From: UBA1756 sp045627805 | GTDB lineage: Bacteria > Bacteroidota > Bacteroidia > Bacteroidales > WCHB1-69 | Reading direction: 5' to 3' | Length of the DNA: 62,406 nucleotides | NCBI GenBank assembly: GCA_045627805.1 | Contig: JAZQOJ010000178.1 | Coordinates: forward strand, 1-62,406 | Shown here: in pieces, positions 27,043 through 35,147 of the stretch | Layout: the number at the start of each line of letters is the position of its first letter | Position numbering within the stretch: the first letter of the stretch is position 1 | Notes under the pieces: generated by a model | What the model saw: only the letters and a program-made list of their open reading frames with translations | What the model was told of the DNA's origin: nothing | Databases searched by the model: none | Translations under genes and position numbers: made by a program

Positions 27043-27610
27043 TCAAATCGCTGAAGTCGTCATCATTGAAACCATCATCAAAGGTAGAGTCTTCATCGTC
27101 ATCTTCATTGAGGAGGAAGTCATCATCAGGATCGGGGAGCCGGTTTTGCTTAGTGGGTTTGGGGAGTTCCTTCTCTTTGCGGGTGCAGCGAGGATAGGTT
27201 ACGCCTGCCTCGGATTCAAGAATTTTGAGTAGTTCAATGTAGAAGACTTTGGGAGAATTGTAATCGTATTCATACATAAGGTGTTGGTGCGGATCAGAGA
27301 TGAAATCCTTGAGGATGGAATCTGTCATCACGGAGAGTGGGAGGTGCGAGCGAAGGGCGAACTCATCGCTTTCTTCGTACTGCGGTTCCTCCTTTTCAGA
27401 GTCATCGCTCATATCCATCAAGGTGATTTCTTTCTGCTTGTTCCATTTAGAGTCGCAAATGTAGAAGGAGGCGAGTTCACCTGCTGCGAGGCCGATGGAA
27501 GAAAGGAGAATTTTGTGGAAACTCTCAAACGAGTCGTTGGAAAGGATTTCAATGTCGCGGACAAAATCCTCGACTTCATCGTAATAAACTCTAAATTTGT
27601 AGTAGTACAT
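27017..27610 (-). CDS. Plasmid pRiA4b ORF-3-like (IS1096 TnpR-like) family protein
   Basis: A 197-residue protein. Residues about 1-130 fit the pRiA4b ORF-3/IS1096 passenger family: YYYKFRVYYDEVEDFVRDIEI, SFESFHKILLSSIG and YICDSKWNKQKEI. The Asp/Glu-rich C-terminal tail (about 150-197, DPDDDFLLNEDDDEDS) is extremely acidic. The function is unknown. In spite of the family name there is no sign of an insertion sequence. It lies 23 bases after yebC and overlaps miaA, so it looks like a stable chromosomal gene. Confidence 0.75.
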   Translation of the reverse strand: MYYYKFRVYYDEVEDFVRDIEILSNDSFESFHKILLSSIGLAAGELASFYICDSKWNKQKEITLMDMSDDSEKEEPQYEESDEFALRSHLPLSVMTDSILKDFISDPHQHLMYEYDYNSPKVFYIELLKILESEAGVTYPRCTRKEKELPKPTKQNRLPDPDDDFLLNEDDDEDSTFDDGFNDDDFSDLNEISINDF

Positions 27611-27633
27611 AGTATGTATGAAATTACAAAAGG

Positions 27634-28344
27634 TTATTCCATATTGGTGAAAACGTTGGTAACGTCTTCATCTTCTTCAATTTTTTCAAGAAGTTTATCG
27701 ATTTCTTCGCGTTGCTCGTCGGTGACGGCTTTCATCACGTTAGGAATTCTTTCGAACTTGAAGCTTTTGATTTCGAAGGAGTTGTCTTCAAAATATTTTT
27801 GCATTGGGCCGAAGCTTTGGAATTCGCCGTAGGCAACGATCTCGTCGCCGTCTTCAAAGATTTCCTCGCAGCCGCAGTCAATGAGTTCGAGTTCAAGTTC
27901 TTCAACGTCAACGCCGTCTTTTTTGCAAACCACGAAACTGCATTTTCTATCGAAGATGAAGTCGTGCATATTGGAGTTGCCGAGGGTTCCGCCGAGTTTG
28001 TTGAAATAGCTGCGGAGGTTGGCAACGGTGCGCTGATTGTTATCGGTAGCGGTTTCGATGACGATGGCTACGCCGTAAGGGGCGGTACCCGCGAAAACGA
28101 TTTCCTTGTAGTCGGAGGTATCTTTCTCGAAAGCGCGTTTGATAGCACGGTCAACGTTGTCTTTCGGCATATTTTCCGAGCGTGCGTTCTGGATGAGAAG
28201 ACGGAGCTTGGCGTTGGAGTTCGGGTCCGGACCGCCAGCTTTTGCTGCCATTGTGATTTCTTTTCCCAGACGGGTAAACACGCGTGCCATGTTACCCCAT
28301 CTCTTTAATTTTCTTGCTTTTCTATATTCAAATGCTCGACCCAT
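27634..28344 (-). CDS. yebC: YebC/PmpR family protein
   Basis: A 236-residue protein of the YebC/PmpR/TACO1 family, described both as a DNA-binding regulator and as a translation factor that relieves ribosome stalling. N-terminal GRAFEYRKARKLKRWGNMAR, GGPDPNSNAKLR and NMPKDNVDRAIKRA are diagnostic. The start at 28344 is supported by the -7 element at 28385-28378; a longer reading from 28380 would overlap that promoter. First gene of a three-gene operon. Confidence 0.95.
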   Translation of the reverse strand: MGRAFEYRKARKLKRWGNMARVFTRLGKEITMAAKAGGPDPNSNAKLRLLIQNARSENMPKDNVDRAIKRAFEKDTSDYKEIVFAGTAPYGVAIVIETATDNNQRTVANLRSYFNKLGGTLGNSNMHDFIFDRKCSFVVCKKDGVDVEELELELIDCGCEEIFEDGDEIVAYGEFQSFGPMQKYFEDNSFEIKSFKFERIPNVMKAVTDEQREEIDKLLEKIEEDEDVTNVFTNME

Positions 28345-28377
28345 ATATGTAAGTTTTAGTTTTGTAAAAATCGGCTG

Positions 28378-28385
28378 CAAATTTA
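28378..28385 (-). promoter_or_regulatory. -7 promoter element of yebC-ORF3-miaA
   Basis: On the - strand TAAATTTG is a perfect TAnnTTTG match, 33 bases before the ATG at 28344. Confidence 0.6.
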
Positions 28386-28408
28386 CATTTTTTTTCCGAG
28401 AAAATGGC

Positions 28409-28416
28409 TATCTTTG
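28409..28416 (+). promoter_or_regulatory. -7 promoter element of the 28435 gene
   Basis: TATCTTTG is divergent from the yebC promoter. It implies that transcription begins near 28424, which favours the start at 28435 over the ATG at 28414. Confidence 0.6.
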
Positions 28417-28434
28417 CACGCAAATTTGGAAACA

Positions 28435-28911
28435 ATGCGAAAGATTTTAATTCTATTTTTGAACTTTTGGGTAATGATGTTATATGCGGGCTTTGCGCAG
28501 TCGAATGATGGGAATGGAGGCGGCGCCGTGCGCATTGGTTTTGGCTCGGATTCGGAGTATGTGGAACCGCGCACCTTGTCGGGCGATGACCCAGCAGTTC
28601 CCCCGAAACCGCATCGCACTTTTCATACCAATAGCGTAACTTTGAACAAAATTTTGGATGCGACTTGGGATTTTGAGGAAATGAATAAAGTTCTGGAAAA
28701 ACTGAAAAGTTCGCAAAAAGTAGTGGTCTCAGAAGATGGTGAGTGTGGGGCGTGTTTTGCGATTGTTTATAACTTTTCCACCAAAGAGGTGGTTGCAGTT
28801 ATGGATAAGGGAAGTGGGAAACGTATGAATTTGCTTTCTAATAAGTTTGAAACCAACGACTTATATGATAATGAGTCTTTTGGATTCATTTTGTTCGAAT
28901 TGAACGAATAA
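28435..28911 (+). CDS. Hypothetical secreted protein
   Basis: A 158-residue protein I do not recognise. Residues 1-22 are a signal peptide (RKILILFLNFWVMMLYAGFA, then Q). A Gly- and Pro-rich linker (about 24-60) follows, then a compact mixed domain with SEDGECGACFAIVYNFSTKE containing two cysteines spaced GECGAC that could form a disulfide. There is no transmembrane helix after the signal. It is monocistronic, between the yebC promoter and comM. Confidence 0.6.
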   Translation: MRKILILFLNFWVMMLYAGFAQSNDGNGGGAVRIGFGSDSEYVEPRTLSGDDPAVPPKPHRTFHTNSVTLNKILDATWDFEEMNKVLEKLKSSQKVVVSEDGECGACFAIVYNFSTKEVVAVMDKGSGKRMNLLSNKFETNDLYDNESFGFILFELNE

Positions 28912-28952
28912 AAAGTTATCAACAAGTCTTGAAATGGGGGGTGCGTTGATAG

Positions 28953-28960
28953 TATCTTTG
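28953..28960 (+). promoter_or_regulatory. -7 promoter element of comM
   Basis: TATCTTTG is a perfect TAnnTTTG match 29 bases before the ATG. A possible -33 CTTG lies about 21 bases upstream of it. Confidence 0.6.
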
Positions 28961-28989
28961 CGGCAATTCTAATTGCAAAACTCAAAGAT

Positions 28990-30531
28990 ATGCTCATACG
29001 AACTCATAGTTGCGCCCTGATGGGTGTTGCTGCCATTCCCATCACAGTTGAAGTAAATGTAGAAATCGGTGTCGGTTATTTCTTGGTCGGGTTGCCCGAT
29101 AGTGCGATTAAAGAGAGTCAGCACAGAATTGATACGGCCTTAAGGAATTACAATCTAAGGATTCCCGTACGCAAAATCATTATTAATATGGCTCCTGCGG
29201 ATATTCGCAAGGAAGGAGCTTCGTTTGATTTGACGTTGGCGATAGGAATTCTGGTGGCTTCGGGGCAGATTAACGGAGCGGAAATCGTGGAGGATTATTA
29301 CATAATGGGCGAACTTTCGCTGGATGGCTCGTTGCAGTCGGTGAAGGGGGCCTTGCCGATGGCGATAGAGGCGAAGCGACGCGGCAAGCGAGGCGTGATT
29401 TTGCCGATTCAGAATGCGCGTGAAGCGGCCATTGTGGATGGAATTGAGATACTTGGAGCAGAGAACATTAAGCAGGTCATTGACTTTTTTAATGAAGGGA
29501 TTCCCATAGAACCGACCACGATTGACATCAAAGACGAGTTTCAAAAAAGTTTGAACAATTACGAATACGATTTTTCTGATGTAAAGGGGCAGGAGAACAT
29601 CAAGCGGGCACTGGAGATCGCTGCGGCTGGAGGTCACAACGTGATTTTGATTGGTCCCCCAGGTTCCGGAAAGACTATGCTGGCCAAGCGGTTGCCCTCA
29701 GTGTTGCCACCGTTGACGTTGGACGAGGCGTTGGAGACTACTAAGATTCACTCGGTGGCGGGCAAGATGAGTCGCTATGCTTCCTTGATTTGCGTCAGGC
29801 CCTTCCGCGCGCCACATCACACGATTTCGGATGTGGCGTTAGTGGGAGGCGGGCAGCATCCGCAGCCGGGAGAGATTTCTTTGGCGCATAATGGAGTGCT
29901 GTTTTTGGATGAGTTGACCGAGATGAATCGCGCCACGCTGGAGGTCCTCCGCCAGCCGTTGGAAGACCGCTGCATTACCATTTCTCGTTCTAAGTACTCG
30001 GTTGATTTCCCTGCTTCGTTTATGCTGATTGCGGCAATGAATCCGTGCCCGTGCGGAAATTACAACAATCCGAAAATTCCTTGCACTTGCCCGCCAGGTG
30101 TGGTGCAAAAGTATTTGGCGAAAATTTCGGGCCCACTTCTTGATCGAATTGATCTGCACGTGGAGGTGAAGCCGCTCAGTAACGATGAACTTCTCACCAA
30201 GGCCAAAGGGGAGCCGAGTGCGGTGGTGAGAGAACGAGTGGTTCGGGCTCGCAACATACAGGCGGAACGCTATAAAGATTGTCCTGACGTGCATTGCAAC
30301 GCCCAAGTGAACACCAAGTTGTTCCATCAGTATTGCGTGATTGACGAGGGGTGCAAGGCGTTGATGAAGACAGCGATGGATCGACTTGGCCTTTCCGCTC
30401 GTGCGTATGACCGGATTCTGAAGGTGGCACGCACCATTGCCGATCTTGACGGAAGCCCGAACATCAACTCCGATCATCTGTCGGAAGCAATTAATTTCAG
30501 AAGTTTGGACCGCGATAGCTGGGGCCGGTAA
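28990..30531 (+). CDS. comM: YifB/ComM-type Mg-chelatase-like AAA+ ATPase
   Basis: A 513-residue protein. An N-terminal ChlI/Lon-like fold (VGLPDSAIKESQHRI, about 30-160) precedes a AAA+ domain with Walker A GPPGSGKTML and Walker B VLFLDELTEMNR. A cysteine-bearing segment (CPCGNYNNP ... CTCPPG) and a C-terminal helical domain ending AINFRSLDR complete it. ComM is a hexameric helicase that promotes branch migration during natural transformation in gamma-proteobacteria. In Bacteroidetes the role is inferred. Length and both ends are normal. Confidence 0.92.
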   Translation: MLIRTHSCALMGVAAIPITVEVNVEIGVGYFLVGLPDSAIKESQHRIDTALRNYNLRIPVRKIIINMAPADIRKEGASFDLTLAIGILVASGQINGAEIVEDYYIMGELSLDGSLQSVKGALPMAIEAKRRGKRGVILPIQNAREAAIVDGIEILGAENIKQVIDFFNEGIPIEPTTIDIKDEFQKSLNNYEYDFSDVKGQENIKRALEIAAAGGHNVILIGPPGSGKTMLAKRLPSVLPPLTLDEALETTKIHSVAGKMSRYASLICVRPFRAPHHTISDVALVGGGQHPQPGEISLAHNGVLFLDELTEMNRATLEVLRQPLEDRCITISRSKYSVDFPASFMLIAAMNPCPCGNYNNPKIPCTCPPGVVQKYLAKISGPLLDRIDLHVEVKPLSNDELLTKAKGEPSAVVRERVVRARNIQAERYKDCPDVHCNAQVNTKLFHQYCVIDEGCKALMKTAMDRLGLSARAYDRILKVARTIADLDGSPNINSDHLSEAINFRSLDRDSWGR

Positions 30532-30535
30532 AATT

Positions 30536-30792
30536 GGTGGAAGGGGTCAGCATACGTTGTCACTTGCTCCACTTATCTTGACCGTAGATGCAGCTCCCCA
30601 CCTGAAAACAATACTTCGCAACCATACACTGGTTGGCGACGACAAACCACATATAGGCTGCGACAATGTTAGTCGCTTGGTTGTAATGAAGAATAGAATA
30701 GTATCAATGGTTGCACTATTGGTATTCAGTTAATTACAATTCTATTAAAATGGATAGGGATAACCCAAACAACAAGTTATCCCTGTTTTTTT
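30536..30792 (+). ncRNA. Candidate structured RNA ending in a terminator
   Basis: This 352-base gene-free stretch after comM (30532-30883) folds by eye into consecutive hairpins. H1: GGTGG/CCACC (30536-40 with 30598-602), GGGG/CTCC, GCAT/ATGC and ACG/CGT, about 17 bp around a 26-base loop. H2: CAACCA/TGGTTG (30619-24 with 30630-35). H3: GCGAC/GTCGC (30660-64 with 30672-76). H4: CAATGG/CTATTG (30705-10 with 30716-21). The segment ends in a clear terminator. It could be a small RNA or a processed 3' UTR of comM. No known RNA family is recognised and no promoter match is visible at its 5' end. Confidence 0.35.
30756..30792 (+). terminator. Rho-independent terminator after comM / candidate RNA
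   Basis: AGGGATAAC (30756-30764) pairs perfectly with GTTATCCCT (30776-30784) around 11 bases, then G and seven T. Confidence 0.9.
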
Positions 30793-30833
30793 ACATAATA
30801 TCCCACTTTACAGAAATTCGGCTTTGGCGATTG

Positions 30834-30841
30834 TATTTTTG
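30834..30841 (+). promoter_or_regulatory. -7 promoter element of the 30884 gene
   Basis: TATTTTTG is a perfect TAnnTTTG match, 42 bases before the ATG at 30884. Confidence 0.5.
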
Positions 30842-30883
30842 CTCCATCATTTTTGAAAAATAAAACAAAAAAAAGAGCAAGTT

Positions 30884-31174
30884 ATGATCCATACTAGAAA
30901 TTTCCATCTAACCGATCATTTCCTCTACCGCAAATGGGACAGAGGAGTAGAAGATTCCACAATCAATGCCATTATACGTTATGTCTCCACAGAAAGCGAG
31001 GAACAAACCATAATAGCTTTCCCGTGGTTTTTGCGTAATCATGGAGAGAAAACCCAGAACTGCTTGGTGGTAATCTTCAAAGAAAGGAATATCGTCACCA
31101 CCTATTGGCGAACCATGGAAGAAATCTTGTTCAATAGGTTCCACGCTGATAATATCAGAACTTTAATTAAGTAG
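30884..31174 (+). CDS. Small DUF4258-like protein
   Basis: A 96-residue protein. The layout (an early His in LTDH, RKWDRGVEDSTINAIIRYVS helix, then strands LVVIFKERNIVTTYW) resembles DUF4258 and RelE/BrnT-like toxin folds, which share a first His, an R-x-x-RG helix and an IVT-Y strand. The match is by pattern only. No antitoxin-like partner precedes it; the next gene is a LytTR-type protein 22 bases on. It marks the start of the accessory island. Confidence 0.5.
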   Translation: MIHTRNFHLTDHFLYRKWDRGVEDSTINAIIRYVSTESEEQTIIAFPWFLRNHGEKTQNCLVVIFKERNIVTTYWRTMEEILFNRFHADNIRTLIK

Positions 31175-31196
31175 CAACCATTTAAATATCAAGACT

Positions 31197-31607
31197 ATGG
31201 AAGCCACAGACAAAAAAATCATTTTGAAATTGCAAGGCAGAAAAAAGTATACAACAAGCGTAAGCGATATTGTATGCATTGAATCCATCCCATACAATAG
31301 CAATAATAAGATTATTTATTTCAAAGTCCATAGGGCGGAAGTACTGGTTAATTTCTCGGCGAGCAAAGACATCGCAGGAAAGCTTCAGCTTACCGATGGC
31401 GAATTGGTGGAGGTCGGTCGAGGCGTCTGGGTCAACGCTGAGCAAGTAAAAAAATGGCTCAAAGAACACCGACATCTTCATTGGAAAAACGGGGCTAGTA
31501 TAAACGTGAATGTGAGAAATGCGAATGGAGCTGTAGAGGAAAATCACAAGTGTTTTATCAGTCGGGCAGCCTTCGGAAGAATCAAAAAACTTGAACGATG
31601 CGCATAA
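31197..31607 (+). CDS. Stand-alone LytTR-type DNA-binding protein
   Basis: A 136-residue protein in which almost the whole length fits a LytTR domain: VSDIVCIES strand, an extended strand IIYFKVHRAEVLVNF, the helix DIAGKLQ, then GRGVWVNAEQVKKW (compare R-LVN--V) and the last strand CFISRAAF. There is no receiver or membrane domain, so any signal input must come from elsewhere. It may regulate the nucleotide-metabolism operon that starts 261 bases downstream. Confidence is moderate because the similarity is weak. Confidence 0.55.
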   Translation: MEATDKKIILKLQGRKKYTTSVSDIVCIESIPYNSNNKIIYFKVHRAEVLVNFSASKDIAGKLQLTDGELVEVGRGVWVNAEQVKKWLKEHRHLHWKNGASINVNVRNANGAVEENHKCFISRAAFGRIKKLERCA

Positions 31608-31868
31608 AATTCACCACTCGTTCCCCATTGAAAAACAATCAAATACAATCTCGTGTTAAGATGCTGTAGAAAATATGAATGTACCATATGACTGTTGCCC
31701 CATGTTTATGCTCTTATGTGACATTTTGTCAGTACAATTTACCATGGCATCGTTTGTGTTGAGTATCAACAATTATCACTATGATAGACCTTTCAAGATT
31801 CAATTCAATTATCAATCATTTAACCTCCATTAATTCAAAAGAAGGATATTTTCAATAATACTTTGAAT
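31608..31868 (+). other. AT-rich spacer before nrdG
   Basis: 261 bases without a credible gene. No perfect TAnnTTTG is present; the closest is TAATACTTTG at about 31857-31866, with wrong spacing and almost touching the nrdG start. It is a likely place for the regulation of the nrdGD operon, but I could not recognise a specific operator. Confidence 0.4.
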
Positions 31869-32309
31869 ATGAAAATCTATTACAATTCAATTAAAGAAAA
31901 CCCATCGCTGGTGGATGGGCCAGGCTACAGAACTGTAGTCTTCTTACAAGGATGCGACCTGCATTGCAAAAATTGCCAAAACCAAGGAACCTGGAGCCCG
32001 GAGTCTGGTCACTCGGTAGATGTCAAAGATTTAGCTCAATTAATAAGGGAACATAGTTTCAACAAAAAAATCACTATCAGCGGCGGAGAACCGCTCTTGC
32101 AAAAAGCCGCCCTGTTAGAGCTGATCAATGAATTGCAAGGATACAATATCTGTTTGTATACAGGCCACCAAATTGAGGATGTTTCCCAAGAAATTTTAAA
32201 CAAAATCCACTACATAAAATATGGCCCTTTTAAGGAAAGTTTGAAAACAAGTACAATGCCATTTGTCGGTTCAAGTAATCAAATTTTTAAAGCAATAAAC
32301 CATGAATAG
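31869..32309 (+). CDS. nrdG: Anaerobic ribonucleotide reductase activating protein
   Basis: A 146-residue radical-SAM enzyme that puts the glycyl radical on NrdD. The [4Fe-4S] motif is C29-x3-C33-x2-C36 (CDLHCKNC); the SAM-binding ISGGEPLLQ follows. YNSIKENPSLVDGPG is the usual NrdG N-terminus. I chose ATG 31869; a TTG two codons earlier is less likely. The gene overlaps nrdD by 8 bases, so the two proteins are made together. Confidence 0.93.
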   Translation: MKIYYNSIKENPSLVDGPGYRTVVFLQGCDLHCKNCQNQGTWSPESGHSVDVKDLAQLIREHSFNKKITISGGEPLLQKAALLELINELQGYNICLYTGHQIEDVSQEILNKIHYIKYGPFKESLKTSTMPFVGSSNQIFKAINHE

Positions 32310-33999
32310 TCAAGAAAAAAATGACAATGCGGCTAACCGTAAAAGTTACGTCGGCCACATTTACAATGATGGCGAAAAACTCACTAAAGAAGAGATATTG
32401 AATTCGTTGTCCCCTCAGTGGGCCGAATTGCATAGGAAAGGATACATCCATATCCACGACTTGGATGCATACGGTCTCACTTACAACTGCCTGACCTTTG
32501 ACATTCAAAAGAAGTTCCCCTATGAATCTTTTATGGGAATGTCAACTGTCAAAAAAATTACCGGTGTATTCAGCTTCCTTCAAGAATTGTTTGCCAAAAT
32601 CGGCAACGAACAAAGTGGCGGAATGTCTTTGGCCAACTTTGACAATGATATGGCAGACATTTTTACGAAACTACAGGTCGATTACCGGGGAAATGAGGAA
32701 ATCTTTCAAGCTGCTGTGAGGAATATGATTCTGTGGTGCAATAACACACACACAAGAATGGGGCAAACAAGCTACTATGTTTCATTCAACATCGGCCTTG
32801 CCGACAATGATTTTGCACGCTTTCTGGCTTATACACTGATTGATGAATTCTATCAAGCCGGGAACTTGGTTTACAAACCGAATATCATATTCAAAGTTGC
32901 TGGTGGCGTCAATAGATTCCCCGATGACCGAAATTATGATTTGCTGTTGAAAGCGCTGGAATGCACTGGCAAAAAGATGATTCCGACTTATTTGCTCTGC
33001 GATTGCGAAATGGACAAAATAATAGATCCGGCATTATTGTCCATTATGGGCTGCAGAACGAGAGTAGTTGACGATTTGTACGGAAAAACGGGCGCCATCG
33101 GGAGAAGCAATGTCGACAACATTTCAATTAACCTGCCGAGATTGGCCTTAGAAGTTGAAAAAGATTTTCCGGCTATTCCAGTAGAAGCCAAGTATGAAGA
33201 ATTGAAACGCAAATGGTTGGCTGTCGCAGAAACCACCAAGGACATTTTGCTGGATCGTTATGAGAAAACTTGTAAATGCGAATCAGCTTGGTTCCCAACG
33301 AATAAGCAATACAATTTGTGGTGTGATGATGTGGAAAAAGTGGGAGTTGAAGGCATCTTGAAACATGGCACCTTGTCCATCGGATTCATCGGCCTGAGTG
33401 AAATGCTGGAAGTATTGTTCTATGGAAAATTCTGGGAAAAGGAAGAAATCTATCGCTATGCCGAGGACTTCTTGCAATTTATGAGGGGATATGTTGATGA
33501 ACAAAAGGAAAAATATCATTTGAATTTCTCACTCTTGGCTACAAGTGGCGAACTTATCAGTGGAAGATTTGTGGAATTGGATAAAAAGGAAGGTTTCACG
33601 TCTCCCATTATGGAAAAGGGATTTTATACCAATTCATTCCATGTTGAAGTGGACAGCAAACTTGTGGCGTGGAAGAAAATTCAGCAAGAGGGACCTTTCC
33701 ATAAGTATTGCAACGGTGGTTGTATCACCTATGTTGAACTGGAAGAAGCACCCATTGGAAATCCTGAAGGCCTGCTGGAACTGATTGAAGTGGCTGTGAC
33801 TGCAGGCGTACATTATTTGGGTTTCAATTTCAATAAAGATGTCTGCAACAATTGCGGAGAAAGCGGAATTTTTGATGTGTGCCCTTGCTGTGGCAGCCAC
33901 GACATCACTCGAATCAGAAGAGTGAGTGGTTATCTTGAAATTGTAGACGGCTTTACATCCGGTAAAAAAAATGAAGTGAGAAATAGAAAATCAAATTAA
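32302..33999 (+). CDS. nrdD: Class III (anaerobic) ribonucleotide reductase, short form
   Basis: A 565-residue glycyl-radical enzyme that reduces ribonucleoside triphosphates to deoxy forms without oxygen. It starts directly at the catalytic barrel (YIHIHDLDAYGLTYNCL); the N-terminal ATP-cone of the about 700-residue cellular enzymes is missing, so dATP feedback through that domain should be absent. Visible sites are the active-site Cys251 in MGCRTR, the CNGGCITYVE loop (about 469), the C-terminal zinc cysteines (515, 518 and two among 527/529/530), and Gly543 in RVSGYL as radical site. The short form resembles phage enzymes in layout. Confidence 0.93.
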   Translation: MNSQEKNDNAANRKSYVGHIYNDGEKLTKEEILNSLSPQWAELHRKGYIHIHDLDAYGLTYNCLTFDIQKKFPYESFMGMSTVKKITGVFSFLQELFAKIGNEQSGGMSLANFDNDMADIFTKLQVDYRGNEEIFQAAVRNMILWCNNTHTRMGQTSYYVSFNIGLADNDFARFLAYTLIDEFYQAGNLVYKPNIIFKVAGGVNRFPDDRNYDLLLKALECTGKKMIPTYLLCDCEMDKIIDPALLSIMGCRTRVVDDLYGKTGAIGRSNVDNISINLPRLALEVEKDFPAIPVEAKYEELKRKWLAVAETTKDILLDRYEKTCKCESAWFPTNKQYNLWCDDVEKVGVEGILKHGTLSIGFIGLSEMLEVLFYGKFWEKEEIYRYAEDFLQFMRGYVDEQKEKYHLNFSLLATSGELISGRFVELDKKEGFTSPIMEKGFYTNSFHVEVDSKLVAWKKIQQEGPFHKYCNGGCITYVELEEAPIGNPEGLLELIEVAVTAGVHYLGFNFNKDVCNNCGESGIFDVCPCCGSHDITRIRRVSGYLEIVDGFTSGKKNEVRNRKSN

Positions 34000-34009
34000 C
34001 ATCAACATT

Positions 34010-34582
34010 ATGAAATATTACATTTCAGATTTGCACTTTGAAGACCAAAGAGTCTTTAAAAAATGTTCAAAAGAGCGTTATTTCAAGGATTTGAACGAGT
34101 ATGCGGAAAAAATTATCGAGAATTGGAACCGAGTAGTGAACGATACAGATGAAGTCTATATACTGGGTGACATTGCCGAGGACCATTTTGAGAAAGTCGT
34201 AAGTGTACTTAAGCAATTAAAAGGCCAAAAACATCTTATTGTGGGGAATCACGACATTCCGTTACGGGAATTGTTTGAAAAATCAGGCATCTTCCTGTCT
34301 GTCCAGGACAATTTACTGATTGAAGACGACAACAGAAAAGTCCACTTATCTCACTATCCTTTAATGGATTGGATGGAATTTAGCCGGGATGGATATTTGA
34401 TATATGGGCATATACACAACAAAACACCAGAACAAAATCCAGCGTACAGGCAAATAAAAGAGTATTATGCTGACAAGTTGGCATTCAACGCAAGTTGCGA
34501 TGTAATCGGTTACGTACCAAGAACTTTAGATGAATTAATCAACCTTAAAAAACAAAATGCAAATGAAACATTTATCAATTGA
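34010..34582 (+). CDS. Calcineurin-like phosphoesterase (operon member)
   Basis: A 190-residue metallophosphoesterase with all core motifs: SDLHFED, ILGDIAEDHF, IVGNHD, LSHYPL and YGHIHN. This branch (phage- and plasmid-type hydrolases) often acts on nucleotides or phosphodiesters, but the substrate is unknown. It follows nrdD by 10 bases and overlaps the kinase gene by 20 bases, ending in TGA. In context it may trim nucleotides or remove a product of the neighbouring enzymes (inference). Confidence 0.88.
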   Translation: MKYYISDLHFEDQRVFKKCSKERYFKDLNEYAEKIIENWNRVVNDTDEVYILGDIAEDHFEKVVSVLKQLKGQKHLIVGNHDIPLRELFEKSGIFLSVQDNLLIEDDNRKVHLSHYPLMDWMEFSRDGYLIYGHIHNKTPEQNPAYRQIKEYYADKLAFNASCDVIGYVPRTLDELINLKKQNANETFIN

Positions 34583-35147
34583 GGGTATGGATGGCATTGG
34601 GAAGTCCACCACCTGTGAATTGTTATCCCAAAAATTGGTTTTTACATTTGTTGAAAAACCATTACACTTGTTGTTCGACAAATCCCCTGATCGTATTGAT
34701 GAATACATCCGTATCAGAGATCAGGTGAACGCCAACCCAAACAGAGATTTTACATCATGGTTCTATGGACTTGGAAGCCTGTATATGTATAATAAGTATC
34801 AAAATGAGAATATTGTAACCGACCGTCACCTCGCCTCCAACTATGCTTGGAGTGGAACTGAAAACAACAAGGATGTGTACCAACTTTTATTGAAAAAACT
34901 GGGCAAACCGCAATTGACTGTTATTCTGAAAGCTTCCGAAGAAACCGTTTTGGCAAGATTGAAAAAAAGAGATTCAGAAGACAGCGACATTAATAAGGTG
35001 CATAAAACGGCAATGATTTGTAACAGAATGATTGAATTCTGTGAGGAATATGAATTGCCTTATATGGTGGTGGATTCAAGTGATTTAACCCCAGAAGAAG
35101 TGGTAGAAAAAATTATAGAAAAATGGAATACGATATGCGAGGAATAA
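34563..35147 (+). CDS. Thymidylate-kinase-like nucleotide kinase
   Basis: A 194-residue P-loop kinase. The N-terminus LSIEGMDGIGKST is the dTMP-kinase P-loop. VTDRHLASNYAW corresponds to the DR(Y/H)--S--AY nucleoside-binding motif, and ARLKKRDSED is the lid region. It could phosphorylate dTMP or another deoxynucleoside monophosphate. A housekeeping tmk presumably exists elsewhere. The start at 34563 (MKH) is preferred over 34557. It overlaps both neighbours, which fits coupled translation. Confidence 0.82.
   Translation: MKHLSIEGMDGIGKSTTCELLSQKLVFTFVEKPLHLLFDKSPDRIDEYIRIRDQVNANPNRDFTSWFYGLGSLYMYNKYQNENIVTDRHLASNYAWSGTENNKDVYQLLLKKLGKPQLTVILKASEETVLARLKKRDSEDSDINKVHKTAMICNRMIEFCEEYELPYMVVDSSDLTPEEVVEKIIEKWNTICEE

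Noticed and set aside
27017..27610. Insertion sequence suggested by the IS1096/pRiA4b family name
   Set aside because: No transposase, inverted repeats or target duplication; the gene is embedded in a tight yebC-miaA operon.
30437..30733. 98-codon frame across the comM end and the spacer
   Set aside because: Its first part is out of frame within comM; the rest overlaps the hairpin-rich segment. No recognisable protein.
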